DNA from: Gammaproteobacteria bacterium
GTDB lineage: Bacteria; Pseudomonadota; Gammaproteobacteria; Pseudomonadales; Ketobacteraceae
Length of the DNA stretch: 64,000 bases
Assembly: GCA_013178375.1 (NCBI GenBank)
Contig: JABLXQ010000007.1
Coordinates: 62,001-126,000, forward strand
Direction of reading: 5' to 3'
Below the pieces are notes generated by a model, which saw only the letters and a program-made list of their open reading frames with translations, had not been told where the DNA came from and made no database searches. The position numbers were made by a program, and so were the translations under genes. This document shows, one piece after another, positions 47,812 through 55,865 of the stretch (positions within the stretch are counted from its first letter, which is position 1; the number at the start of each line of letters is the position of its first letter).

Positions 47812-50370
47812 TCACTCCCCCCCAGCATCCTGCCGCAACGTCGACTCCAGCTTCTTCGTCGCCGTAATATCCACCAGCGTGATCACCACACCATCTATCA
47901 TGTTATCCAGCCGGCGGTACGGCATGATCCGCACCGAGAACCAGCGGTCGTCACTGGTGGGAATCTCTTTTTCTGAAAACGCCAGCGTGCGCAGGGTATC
48001 CAGCGCGTCGTCATGCAGCGAGGGATACTGCAAACTGGTGGTGAGGTCACTCAGCGGGCGCCCCACATCGCTTTCCCGCAGGCTGATGATTTTGGCGGCA
48101 CGGTCAGTATAGCGGCGCACGTTCAGCTTCTGATCCAGGAACAGAATCGCGATCTCGGTGCTGTTGAGCACGTTCTGCATGTCGCTCTGGGCCAGCGCCA
48201 GATCGTCCAGCTTGGTCTGCAGTTCGCTGTTGATGGTTTGTAATTCCTCGTTCATCGACTGCATTTCCTCGCGCGAGGTGGTCAGCTCCTCGTTGGTGGA
48301 CTGCAGCTCTTCGTTGGCGGATTGCAATTCCTCGTTCGACGACTGCAATTCCTCGCGCGATGCCCGCGCTTCCTCGCGCAGCGCCTGGATCTCGTCGCGG
48401 TACTGCTGCAACTCCGCCGCATGATGAATTTCTGCCGCGCCTTTTTTGCGCCGGCCACGGCCCGATGCCACCGGCGCCACGTCGCGGAACACCACCATCG
48501 TCATGCCCTGCAACGCCGTGGGCTCGCGAAACAGCTGCACCGTGACATCCACCATCTGCACGCCACCCGCATTCGGCACCTGCAAGCCGTGCAACTGCAA
48601 CGGCTCCTGCTGCGTGGCCACCTGCTTCAATGCATGGAACAGCGGCGCGCGCAAACCTTCGCGGGCCATGGCGTGAAAATTCCAGTTCGCCTTGCCGGCG
48701 GCGGGCTCCAGGTATTTGCCGGTGCGGCCGCTGATATAAACGATGTCGCCTTCGCCGTTGAGCACGACGGCGGCCGGCGCATACACCTGCAGCAACACCT
48801 GATCGGCCGCTGCCTGCAGATTGCTGATGGCCGGGTTGGAAACGTTGGGCGGTGACACTGAGATCTCCTTGGGCAAGCGGGACAGAGGCGGAAACGACTG
48901 CAGCAGGAAATCGCTACCACCGCGGGAAACATCGTTCTGGCGCTGATAGAACCGCAGTTTCGACTGCAGCGGTGTAAACAGATGATGCAGGCGCCCGACA
49001 GTTTCCGAGCTGCCCAGTAACAACAGGCCCCCGGGGCGCAGGCTGTAATGAAACAACGGCAGCAGCCGGCGCTGCAACGTCGAATCAAAATAAATCAGCA
49101 GATTACGACAGACAATCAGATCCAGCCGGGTGAACGGCGGATCGAGCACCACGTCATGCTGCGCGAACAGCACCATGTCGCGAATACTCTGATTCACCTG
49201 GTAATGGGATTCGTGGGCAGTAAAATATCGCGCCAACCGTTCCGGCGATACATTCGCCGCGATCGACAGCGGATATTTGCCGCGCCGTGCCGTGGCAATC
49301 GCATCCGGGCTCAGGTCGGATGCAAAAATCTGCACGCTGACATCATGGGGCTGGGGCAGCTGCTGCAACGCCTCGCTCAGCACGATGGCCAGAGAATAGG
49401 CTTCCTCGCCGGTGGAACAACCCACGCTCCACACGCGCAGCTTGTGTTCTTCTCCCCGCCGTTGCAGCAGATCCGGCAGCGCCACGTCGGTCAGATAGTC
49501 CCACACCAGCGGATCGCGAAAAAAATTGGTCACCCCGATCAGCAGTTCCTTGAACAGCAGATCGATTTCCTGCGCATTCTTCTCGAGAAAATCCGCATAC
49601 TGCGCCAACGCAGGAATGCCGTGAATGGCCATGCGCCGCTCGATGCGACGATGCAAGGTGCTGGGTTTGTAAAGGGAAAAATCGTGCCGGGTGCGACGCT
49701 GCAACAGTGTGACAATCTGCTGCAGTGGCTCGGACGGCTCCACATCGGCAACGTCATACTCAACCGCACTGGAGAGATCGGGCACCTGCGCAATGTACGA
49801 CAGAATCCGCGCCGGCAATTCCTCCACTGGCGCCACAATGTCGACACAACCGGCATCGATGGCGCTTTTGGGCATCGAATCAAACTGCGCCGACTCCGGC
49901 GTCTGCACCACCGTCAGCCCGCCCACTGCCTTGATCGCCTGCAGTCCCAACGTGCCGTCAGACCCCATGCCCGACAACACCACCGCAATCGCCCGCTCGC
50001 TCTGCGCGCTGGCCAGCGATGAAAACAGCACATTGATTGGCAGTCGCAGCCCGCGCGGCTCTGCCGGTCCCACCAGTTTCAGCAGGCCGTTCACCACCGT
50101 CAGTTCCGCATTGGAGGGAATCACATACACACAATTGGGCTGCACGCGCATGTCCTGCTGCGCCTCTTGCACCGGCATGGCGGTGACGCGCTGCAGCAAT
50201 TCCGGCAACAGTGCTTTCTGGGTGGGATCAAGATGCTGAACGACAATAAAGGCCATCCCGCTATCGGGCGGCGTGTTTTCCAGAAAGGCATCCAGCGCCG
50301 CCAACCCACCGGCCGACGCGCCAATACCTACAATACGTGTCGCTACCGGCACGCGCAGCTCCACGCTCAA
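47812..50370 (-). CDS. CheB-CheR-PAS fusion protein
   Basis: An 852-residue signalling protein. CheB methylesterase comes first (about 12-195; nucleophile S19 in GIGASAGG, His in VVQHLDP, Asp in SGMGSDGT). CheR methyltransferase follows (about 205-470; GVTNFFRDP, SVGCSTGEEAYS, DLIVCRNLLIYF). A linker leads to a long coiled coil (about 650-730) with repeated SNEELQSANEELQ heptads, then a PAS domain (730-840). The N-terminal CheB receiver is missing, and there is no histidine kinase after the PAS, unlike many CheB-CheR-PAS-kinase fusions. It starts with TTG overlapping the upstream stop (TTGA). Confidence 0.88.
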   Translation of the reverse strand: MSVELRVPVATRIVGIGASAGGLAALDAFLENTPPDSGMAFIVVQHLDPTQKALLPELLQRVTAMPVQEAQQDMRVQPNCVYVIPSNAELTVVNGLLKLVGPAEPRGLRLPINVLFSSLASAQSERAIAVVLSGMGSDGTLGLQAIKAVGGLTVVQTPESAQFDSMPKSAIDAGCVDIVAPVEELPARILSYIAQVPDLSSAVEYDVADVEPSEPLQQIVTLLQRRTRHDFSLYKPSTLHRRIERRMAIHGIPALAQYADFLEKNAQEIDLLFKELLIGVTNFFRDPLVWDYLTDVALPDLLQRRGEEHKLRVWSVGCSTGEEAYSLAIVLSEALQQLPQPHDVSVQIFASDLSPDAIATARRGKYPLSIAANVSPERLARYFTAHESHYQVNQSIRDMVLFAQHDVVLDPPFTRLDLIVCRNLLIYFDSTLQRRLLPLFHYSLRPGGLLLLGSSETVGRLHHLFTPLQSKLRFYQRQNDVSRGGSDFLLQSFPPLSRLPKEISVSPPNVSNPAISNLQAAADQVLLQVYAPAAVVLNGEGDIVYISGRTGKYLEPAAGKANWNFHAMAREGLRAPLFHALKQVATQQEPLQLHGLQVPNAGGVQMVDVTVQLFREPTALQGMTMVVFRDVAPVASGRGRRKKGAAEIHHAAELQQYRDEIQALREEARASREELQSSNEELQSANEELQSTNEELTTSREEMQSMNEELQTINSELQTKLDDLALAQSDMQNVLNSTEIAILFLDQKLNVRRYTDRAAKIISLRESDVGRPLSDLTTSLQYPSLHDDALDTLRTLAFSEKEIPTSDDRWFSVRIMPYRRLDNMIDGVVITLVDITATKKLESTLRQDAGGE

Positions 50371-50972
50371 TCGTACTCGGACACCGCCAGCAAAAACGCG
50401 TCGCCCCCCGGCGCAACATTGGCGGCAATCCGCAACAGGCGCGTTGCACCGTCCGGATGACTGTCATCGCTACCGAACTGCACCACGCAGGAAGCGCCCT
50501 GCACGCCGGCACTTACATGCTCCAGCAATTCCGCCAGCGTCAGCCGGCTTTCCAGCGCCAGAAACCGCTCCAGACGGCAACCACCCACATCATCCTGCGC
50601 CATCCCCAGCATGGCGGCGCCGGCCCGGTTGCCCTCCTGAATGCGGCCATCACGGCCCACAACGAAATAACCCACCGGCGCGGCATCATACAGCGCCTTG
50701 TAGTGCGCCAGATCCTCGGCAAACTCCCGCGCGTTGGCTTCCAGTTGCTCCTGCTGCAGATCCAGTTCCACCTGGTGAGTCTGCAACTCATGCAGCAACT
50801 TCAACCCGTCACCGGCACTGACCGGATCTTTAGCCAGCCGGTACAACAGCGCCAGCGCACCCTCACTCAAGGTCCAGCCCTGCGTCGGCGGCGCCGTGCC
50901 CTGCTGCAGCTTGACCTCCGCATCAAAGCGCAACTGCGCCTGCTTGCTTCGTTCCATCGTAATATCCGACAT
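50367..50972 (-). CDS. PAS-domain protein coupled to the CheB-CheR gene
   Basis: A 201-residue cytoplasmic protein. It has an N-terminal helical region, a coiled-coil stretch (LLHELQTHQVELDLQQEQLE), then a PAS domain (about 95-200; ALYDAAPVGYFVVGRDGRIQ). I chose the ATG at 50972 because AGAGG lies just upstream; an in-frame start at 51062 adds a non-conserved leader. Its stop overlaps the start of the CheB-CheR gene by 4 nt. The HELQ-coiled coil-PAS layout is like the sensor half of chemoreceptor-like kinases, so it may be the input partner of the fusion protein. Confidence 0.78.
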   Translation of the reverse strand: MSDITMERSKQAQLRFDAEVKLQQGTAPPTQGWTLSEGALALLYRLAKDPVSAGDGLKLLHELQTHQVELDLQQEQLEANAREFAEDLAHYKALYDAAPVGYFVVGRDGRIQEGNRAGAAMLGMAQDDVGGCRLERFLALESRLTLAELLEHVSAGVQGASCVVQFGSDDSHPDGATRLLRIAANVAPGGDAFLLAVSEYD

Positions 50973-51791
50973 AAAAGCCTCTGACCCCGTCCGTTGTGGT
51001 ACACCCTTCCAACCTGTCGAGCCGTCGGCGAATGAGTGGTGGGCTATCTGCACGAAATACACCCAGACACGCCCGATTGATTGATAGTTATCCGCCAGTA
51101 TAGACAGGTCGACCCACCCGCGTCCCCACCCAGATCACGACTACCGCGCCACCAGGAAAATGACATTGCAATCGGTCGTTCATTGCTCAAAAAAGAGTCG
51201 ATTGATTGAGGTTGGGAGAAGTGCAATTCAGCTGGAGAGGGGAAAACTAGCCACATCTGAACAAAAATCACTCATTGCAGGGTAAAAATTGTGTCTATTT
51301 CAGCCAAACGCCGTGGGGTGAGGCAGGTGGTTACTATTTGAAGAGCGGATTTCGAGCGGCGGAGGGCATCCACTGCGAACGGCCCCTCACGCTGCCCGCT
51401 TACGCAGACTTCGCCGTCTTCGCGCGATGGCCTGTCAGCATCTTGGGGTGCGAGGGATTGGGCAGCGGGGCTCGCGCGGAGGGAGTGGCTACACTGGAGG
51501 GGGATGATTTGGTATACAGGATTGAGGCTGTGCGGGGCAGCACCTGCGGCGTGTACTGTGAGGGCCGGGGAAATTTTGAACGGAAGATTTGCGTCAGGAT
51601 GGGATGGTCAGGATGGGGTGGTCGGAGGGCAGAAGGCGACCCAAAATGGGTTTTGGGCAAAGAACTGAGGAACAGGGGCCTTCCGCGAAAATTGGCACAT
51701 GCGCGAGTTCGAGCCAACAGCAACCCATCTAAGAAGAATAGAATTTCCGAATTGTTTCTCGACGCCACGTTCGCTATTCAAGATTAATACG
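50973..51791. other. Over 800 bp without a convincing gene
   Basis: This gap contains the upstream region of the PAS gene. An 11-bp direct repeat (CGATTGATTGA at 51074-51084 and 51199-51209) is visible. From about 51290 to 51770 there is a G-rich block with GGATGG/GGTCGG repeats, unlike either neighbour. Open frames on both strands cross it (51275-51787 on +, 51400-51768 on -), but neither has a ribosome site or a recognisable domain. It may be a decayed gene or a dispersed non-coding repeat. Confidence 0.45.
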
Positions 51792-51811
51792 TCAGCTAAC
51801 CTATTAGCTGA
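51792..51811 (+). other. Perfect hairpin at the edge of the AT-rich island
   Basis: TCAGCTAA / TTAGCTGA arms of 8 bp enclose a 4-nt loop, 102 bp upstream of the TcmP start. Base composition shifts from GC-rich to AT-rich at about this point. It may be a terminator remnant or a regulatory structure. Confidence 0.45.
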
Positions 51812-51913
51812 GACTTAAAACATCGACAAATCAGAAATACTGTTTATCTACAAATCGTTGCATTGCAGACACTACAATTGCTTCCAAACAAAACATAATG
51901 GCTTGCAGATTTC

Positions 51914-53014
51914 ATGAGTAATAATTTCCACAAAAATAGTTTTGATGACGCAACCCAACTCAAACTAGAAGTTTACCGCAGATATATAAAATCGTGGCTA
52001 CCCGTATTCATTTCAAGAAAACCGGATAGAAATTGGAATGGAAAAATAAATATATTTGACTTTTTTTGTGGCCCGGGAATGGACAACGAAGGAAATGACG
52101 GAAGCCCGCTGATTGCGGTTCGATCTTGCTTAGAATATGAAAAGTTGCTCACAAAAAATGGAAGCACCATAAGTTTATATTTTAATGACGACAAGCCATC
52201 CAAAATAGAGAAGCTGAATTCTGTATTAGAAGAGCTGAACATCCCTTCCTCTATAGCTTATGAAACCAGCAGCGAAGCTTTCGGCCATGCTTTTGTGAGA
52301 AAGATGAAGCACATTTCAGGCTCTGCAAACCTTCTTTTCATCGATCAGTGCGGAATAAAAGAAGTCACCCCAAAGGTGTTTCATACACTAATTGGCCTGA
52401 AGGGAACTGATTTTCTATTTTTCATAGCATCTTCATTCTTGGGAAGATTTAAAGATTCGCCTGAATTCAAGAAATACCTCGATGTTTGCAACCATCTCGA
52501 TGGCAGCACTGAGCATCACGATTCCCACCGAGCCATTGCAGACATGTACCGGGACATGATTCCTGCAGGCACCGAATACTACATAGCTCCATTTACCTTG
52601 AAAAAGAAAAGAAACATCTACGGTCTAATATTTGGCACTGGAAATTTGTTAGGAATACTTAAATTCTTGCAAGTATGCTGGGAAATAGACCCAGAACGGG
52701 GCGAAGCCAATTTTGACATTGATGGAGACCAATTGCCGAACAATTCAGGAGATAATTTTGATCTCTTCAAAAGCAACACCACAGCTAGCAAAGTTGAGGT
52801 ATTCCAGAAAAACTTAGAAAACTCATTAAGAATGGGAAACTTCATCACTGATCGTGCTGTATTCATACACGCACTAGAAAATGGTTTCATTCCAGTCAAA
52901 CATGCAAAACCTGTGATAATGAAATTAATCAAAGAATGCGTGTTGATTTGCGATGCCCTGCCCAGGCTTTCAAAGGCTTGCATAAAAGAGCCGAGAAATA
53001 TCAGGCTATGCTAA
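51914..53014 (+). CDS. tcmP: Three-Cys-motif partner protein (TcmP family)
   Basis: A 366-residue protein of the TcmP family, named for its genomic partnership with three-Cys-motif proteins. The N-terminal KLEVYRRYIKSWLPVFISR and the motif NIFDFFCGPGMDNEGNDGSP fit the family and resemble a Rossmann/methyltransferase-like nucleotide-binding loop. LLFIDQCGIKEV and DFLFFIASSFLGRF are further conserved blocks. The gene is very AT-rich compared with its surroundings, which suggests horizontal transfer. Its 3' end overlaps the convergent DUF5131 gene by 14 bp. The molecular function is unknown; a modification or defence role is a hypothesis. Confidence 0.8.
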   Translation: MSNNFHKNSFDDATQLKLEVYRRYIKSWLPVFISRKPDRNWNGKINIFDFFCGPGMDNEGNDGSPLIAVRSCLEYEKLLTKNGSTISLYFNDDKPSKIEKLNSVLEELNIPSSIAYETSSEAFGHAFVRKMKHISGSANLLFIDQCGIKEVTPKVFHTLIGLKGTDFLFFIASSFLGRFKDSPEFKKYLDVCNHLDGSTEHHDSHRAIADMYRDMIPAGTEYYIAPFTLKKKRNIYGLIFGTGNLLGILKFLQVCWEIDPERGEANFDIDGDQLPNNSGDNFDLFKSNTTASKVEVFQKNLENSLRMGNFITDRAVFIHALENGFIPVKHAKPVIMKLIKECVLICDALPRLSKACIKEPRNIRLC

Positions 53015-53747
53015 GCGTGGGAATCATATCCCATGTTCGACCTTCCAAGTGCCTGCCATTATGTCTTTTTAGCCTGCGTTTGCCATCTTGCCCCCAGCTT
53101 CCCCACTGCTTAAAGAAAAAATCCACCCCCGAAGAAAGACATTGATCCCGAACCCTAAGCGCCCAGAGCTCTTCCATTTGACGCGCCTTAAAGCCAGACT
53201 CACCGCCTACAATTACCCATTGAATTCCTTTTAGACTGAGCTTACCTAGATCTTCGAGCAAGGGCTCAATGGATAGAAATCGTGTCTTTGCTTTAATTTT
53301 CTTTAAGTATTGAATTCTCGGCTTTCCATACTTCTTATCTTCCACTGAAACGCCTATCCAAGCATTTACCGGCACCTCACGAGTAAGAAAATACTCATAC
53401 ATTCTTTCTGCACGCTTGGTAAGAATTTGATAGGTATGTTGTGGTGTGGCTTCAATAACAGCCATGATTTCATCAATGAATGCAAATGGTACGGCATCTT
53501 GAAAAAGGTCACTCATTGAATTGACGAAATAGACAGTTGGCTTTCTACGATGTAGCGGTTGGCTGAGTCTTTCAGGAAGTAGGCGGATTGTACTAAAGCC
53601 ACTCTCATATCCAGGAGCTCCCATGGCCATAAGACGCTTAGCTAGTACTTCTGCATAGCAATGCTTACAGCCGGGAGAAACCTTGATACATCCAGTGACC
53701 GGGTTCCAAGTCTGCTCGGTCCACTCAATCTTGCTATTGGTTGCCAT
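53001..53747 (-). CDS. Phage Gp37/Gp68-like (DUF5131) three-Cys-motif protein
   Basis: A 248-residue protein of the Gp37/Gp68 family. The cysteine cluster C20, C27 and C30 in NPVTGCIKVSPGCKHCYAE resembles a radical-SAM-like iron-sulphur site. FVNSMSDLFQDAVP, YQILTKRAER, FLSIEPLLEDLG, VIVGGESG and FFKQWGSWG are the usual later blocks, so it looks intact. It is AT-rich like its partner TcmP, with which it converges. Its promoter carries a canonical LexA box, implying induction on DNA damage. The reaction is unknown; radical SAM-type modification of nucleic acid or protein is a hypothesis. Confidence 0.85.
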   Translation of the reverse strand: MATNSKIEWTEQTWNPVTGCIKVSPGCKHCYAEVLAKRLMAMGAPGYESGFSTIRLLPERLSQPLHRRKPTVYFVNSMSDLFQDAVPFAFIDEIMAVIEATPQHTYQILTKRAERMYEYFLTREVPVNAWIGVSVEDKKYGKPRIQYLKKIKAKTRFLSIEPLLEDLGKLSLKGIQWVIVGGESGFKARQMEELWALRVRDQCLSSGVDFFFKQWGSWGQDGKRRLKRHNGRHLEGRTWDMIPTLSIA

Positions 53748-53761
53748 ATTAAATCTCTGAG

Positions 53762-53777
53762 CTGTATTTGCATACAG
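53762..53777. promoter_or_regulatory. LexA (SOS) box
   Basis: CTGTATTTGCATACAG is a perfect CTGT-N8-ACAG site. The 20-bp window matches the E. coli consensus at 15 of 20 positions. It overlaps the -10 element of the promoter at 53776-53803, so LexA would block transcription of the DUF5131 gene. Confidence 0.75.
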
Positions 53778-53803
53778 TATAATGTTGCTCGTTATATTAG
53801 CAA
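53776..53803 (-). promoter_or_regulatory. Promoter of the DUF5131 gene
   Basis: On the - strand, TTGCTA (53803-53798) and TATACT (53781-53776) are spaced by 16 bp, about 30 bp upstream of the ATG. A GTTGCT/AGCAAC inverted repeat (53784-53789 and 53799-53804) also spans the -35 box. Confidence 0.6.
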
Positions 53804-54079
53804 CGCCATTTTAATGGAAACCCAGAGATGTATCATGTTGTTTCATTGAGCACCCATTAAACCTAACCAATAGACAGAGCACTTTAAAGGGCGGATGAAA
53901 ACAAATCTGGCTCGAGAGAATTCAAATTGCGCACATAATATTTATGTCTATTTCTGTTCGAATTTGGGGCTAGAATACGATTACCTGAGCGTCTAGCGAA
54001 ATCTGAAAAAGCAAACTCCGCACTGAACATACCTGAACTTCGCCCACATAACTGCGCTATTCGCCGGACCAAAATCTCC
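53804..54079. other. AT-rich flank with no gene
   Basis: The right flank of the island remains AT-rich to about 54050. A 68-codon frame on the - strand (53884-54090) has no recognisable domain and overlaps the end of the methyltransferase gene; I regard it as non-coding or a remnant. No flanking repeat or integrase is visible. Confidence 0.45.
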
Positions 54080-54745
54080 CTATTTCCCACTCATCCGATA
54101 AACCTTGTATTCTGCCCGCCGCGAACCACTTTCATTCCCGGCATATTCCTCCATAACGCTTTCGACGTGGGCAATTCTTATTGCATGTGTGGCGCCATAC
54201 AGATCGGCAACTTCGCAATCAACGCCGATGGCCTCTTCCCGTGTGGCACTTTCCACAGCGTCTTCTATGGTCAGCAGGAAGATCGTACCGGCAGGCACCA
54301 CCAGCTTCTTTTGATGTGTGATGTACAGAAGCCGGATATCGTCCGGCAGTGCGGTCAGTGCTGCGCGGTCATAGATGGCATCGATGATTCCGATGTCGTC
54401 CGCTGTCAGCGCGAAGTAGTCGCCGCATAAAATGGTGATCCGGCCGCTTTTCCAGTGCGTGAAATTTCCGGTTCTGTGCTTTGTGACGGGCAGTGCGTTG
54501 TCATCAAAAAATGCCTTTACGGCGACCGGGCTGAGTTCAACGCCGATGACCTGATGTCCCTGCTCTGCCAGCCAGACCATATCGAGGCTTTTGCCACACA
54601 GAGGAACGAAGATGCGACTTCCAGCCGGCAGGCTGAGGCCGGGCCAGAAGCGCGTGAGCAGTGGATTCACTTCCAGTTGGTGAAAATCCTGTTGCCTGTT
54701 TCGCCAGCATTGCAGCCAGAGATGGTTGTCCCTGCCGGCGTTCAA
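54080..54745 (-). CDS. tpm: Thiopurine S-methyltransferase family protein
   Basis: A 221-residue SAM-dependent methyltransferase. NHLWLQCWRNRQQDFHQLEV fits the family's substrate-binding N-terminus, and RIFVPLCGKSLDMVWLAEQGHQVIG (core VPLCGKSLDMVWLAEQG) is the SAM loop. IDAIYDRAALTALP and VPAGTIFLLT are also typical. The only start in frame after an upstream stop is the TTG at 54745. Bacterial TPMTs methylate thiols and oxidised selenium and tellurium species, so metalloid detoxification is a likely role. It stands alone just outside the AT-rich island and has normal composition. Confidence 0.85.
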   Translation of the reverse strand: MNAGRDNHLWLQCWRNRQQDFHQLEVNPLLTRFWPGLSLPAGSRIFVPLCGKSLDMVWLAEQGHQVIGVELSPVAVKAFFDDNALPVTKHRTGNFTHWKSGRITILCGDYFALTADDIGIIDAIYDRAALTALPDDIRLLYITHQKKLVVPAGTIFLLTIEDAVESATREEAIGVDCEVADLYGATHAIRIAHVESVMEEYAGNESGSRRAEYKVYRMSGK

Positions 54746-54990
54746 GCGCGCATCAACTTTTTAACCTTCTCGGCTTGATTACCATGGTCGACACGCTTCT
54801 CTCCGTTTTCCCTGCACAAAGCCGCACAACGCAGCCTGGTTGCATTGTTATGGAAGCAAGAACGCGGCCGTGTTGAGTAAAAGATTCCCTGTCATTAAAT
54901 CAGTGGCTTACCGTTTCCGGTTGCAGCGACAAAGACGACAATGTTGGAAAGGTGCCACAATTCCATCGATTGGCGCGGGCTTGATCGCCA

Positions 54991-55788
54991 TCACCCATAC
55001 AGCTTCCGCGTAGTGCCAGACACCACTTTTACCGCCCACTTGCGCGGCAGCAACCGGCACAGTAACGCCGCCGCCATGCCGTTACTGGCACCCGCGACCC
55101 GCGTCGGCCCCTTGCCCAATCCGGCCAGGGCGCCCTTTACCACTTCCGGCATTTCCATCACCTTCACCAGTGACGCGCGCTCCAGGTGGGGGCGGGAATT
55201 CACAAAGCCCGGTGTGCGGGTGGAACCCACCAGATAGCCCAGCACATCCACGCCGGTGCCCCGCATTTCCTCCCACAAACCTTCGGCGAAAATCAGGTTC
55301 CAGGATTTGGTAGCGGCATAGTTGGCCACATAGGCGGTGCCCTGCAGGGCCGAAAGGGAAGACACGAACAGCAGGCCGCCCTTGCCCCGCCGAATCAGCC
55401 GGGGCGCGAAATGATGGGTCAGCATCAGCGGCGCACGCACATTCACATCCACGACACTCAGCTGGTCCTGCAACGGCCGCCCGGTGAACAGCCCAAGCGC
55501 ACTGATTCCCGCATTGTTGATCACCAGGCCGATGTCGAGATCCTCAATCACCGGGTCCAGCTGCGTCATGAATGCCGGTTGTGCCAGATCCAGCTGCACC
55601 GTGCGAATTTCGACGCCCGCCTGAACCCGCAATTCCGTGGCAATCGCCTCCAGGCCAGCGCCATCCAGATCCACCAGCACTATATTCAAGCCCTGTTTTG
55701 CCAGCTGCCGGGCGAATTCCGCGCCCAGGCCATTGCCGGCGCCGGTTACCAGCGCCCAGGGTCCATACCGATCCCCAAAATCAGTCAT
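54991..55788 (-). CDS. Short-chain dehydrogenase/reductase, DltE/KduD-like
   Basis: A 265-residue SDR. TGAGNGLGAEFARQLAKQG, NNAGISALGLF, the catalytic Ser in VSSLSALQGT and YAATKSW complete the active site. The C-terminal helix LLCRLLPRKWAVKVVSG is hydrophobic and basic, as in membrane-associated SDRs such as hydroxysteroid dehydrogenase-like proteins. It is divergent from the methyltransferase gene at 55866 with 77 bp between. The substrate is unknown. Confidence 0.8.
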   Translation of the reverse strand: MTDFGDRYGPWALVTGAGNGLGAEFARQLAKQGLNIVLVDLDGAGLEAIATELRVQAGVEIRTVQLDLAQPAFMTQLDPVIEDLDIGLVINNAGISALGLFTGRPLQDQLSVVDVNVRAPLMLTHHFAPRLIRRGKGGLLFVSSLSALQGTAYVANYAATKSWNLIFAEGLWEEMRGTGVDVLGYLVGSTRTPGFVNSRPHLERASLVKVMEMPEVVKGALAGLGKGPTRVAGASNGMAAALLCRLLPRKWAVKVVSGTTRKLYG

Positions 55789-55865
55789 TACGAATTACCT
55801 GTCGGATTAGATATAAAGGGTTTGATAATATTGCCCACCACCCCTGCCAACGACGTGACAACCCC

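Noticed and set aside
51275-51787. 170-codon frame on the + strand
   Set aside because: No ribosome site, no recognised domain and odd composition; an overlapping frame on the other strand is equally open. Treated as non-coding.
51838-51857. LexA-like sequence upstream of tcmP (TACTGTTTATCTACAAAT)
   Set aside because: The left half matches, but the right ACAG half is absent at the required spacing, so it is not a credible SOS box.
51772-54062. 8-bp direct repeat CGCTATTC at 51772-51779 and 54055-54062 as island target-site duplication
   Set aside because: An 8-bp match is expected often by chance and no integrase, terminal inverted repeat or tRNA end is present.
53884-54090. 68-codon - strand frame at the right flank of the AT-rich island
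   Set aside because: Overlaps the methyltransferase end, has no motif and no clear ribosome site.
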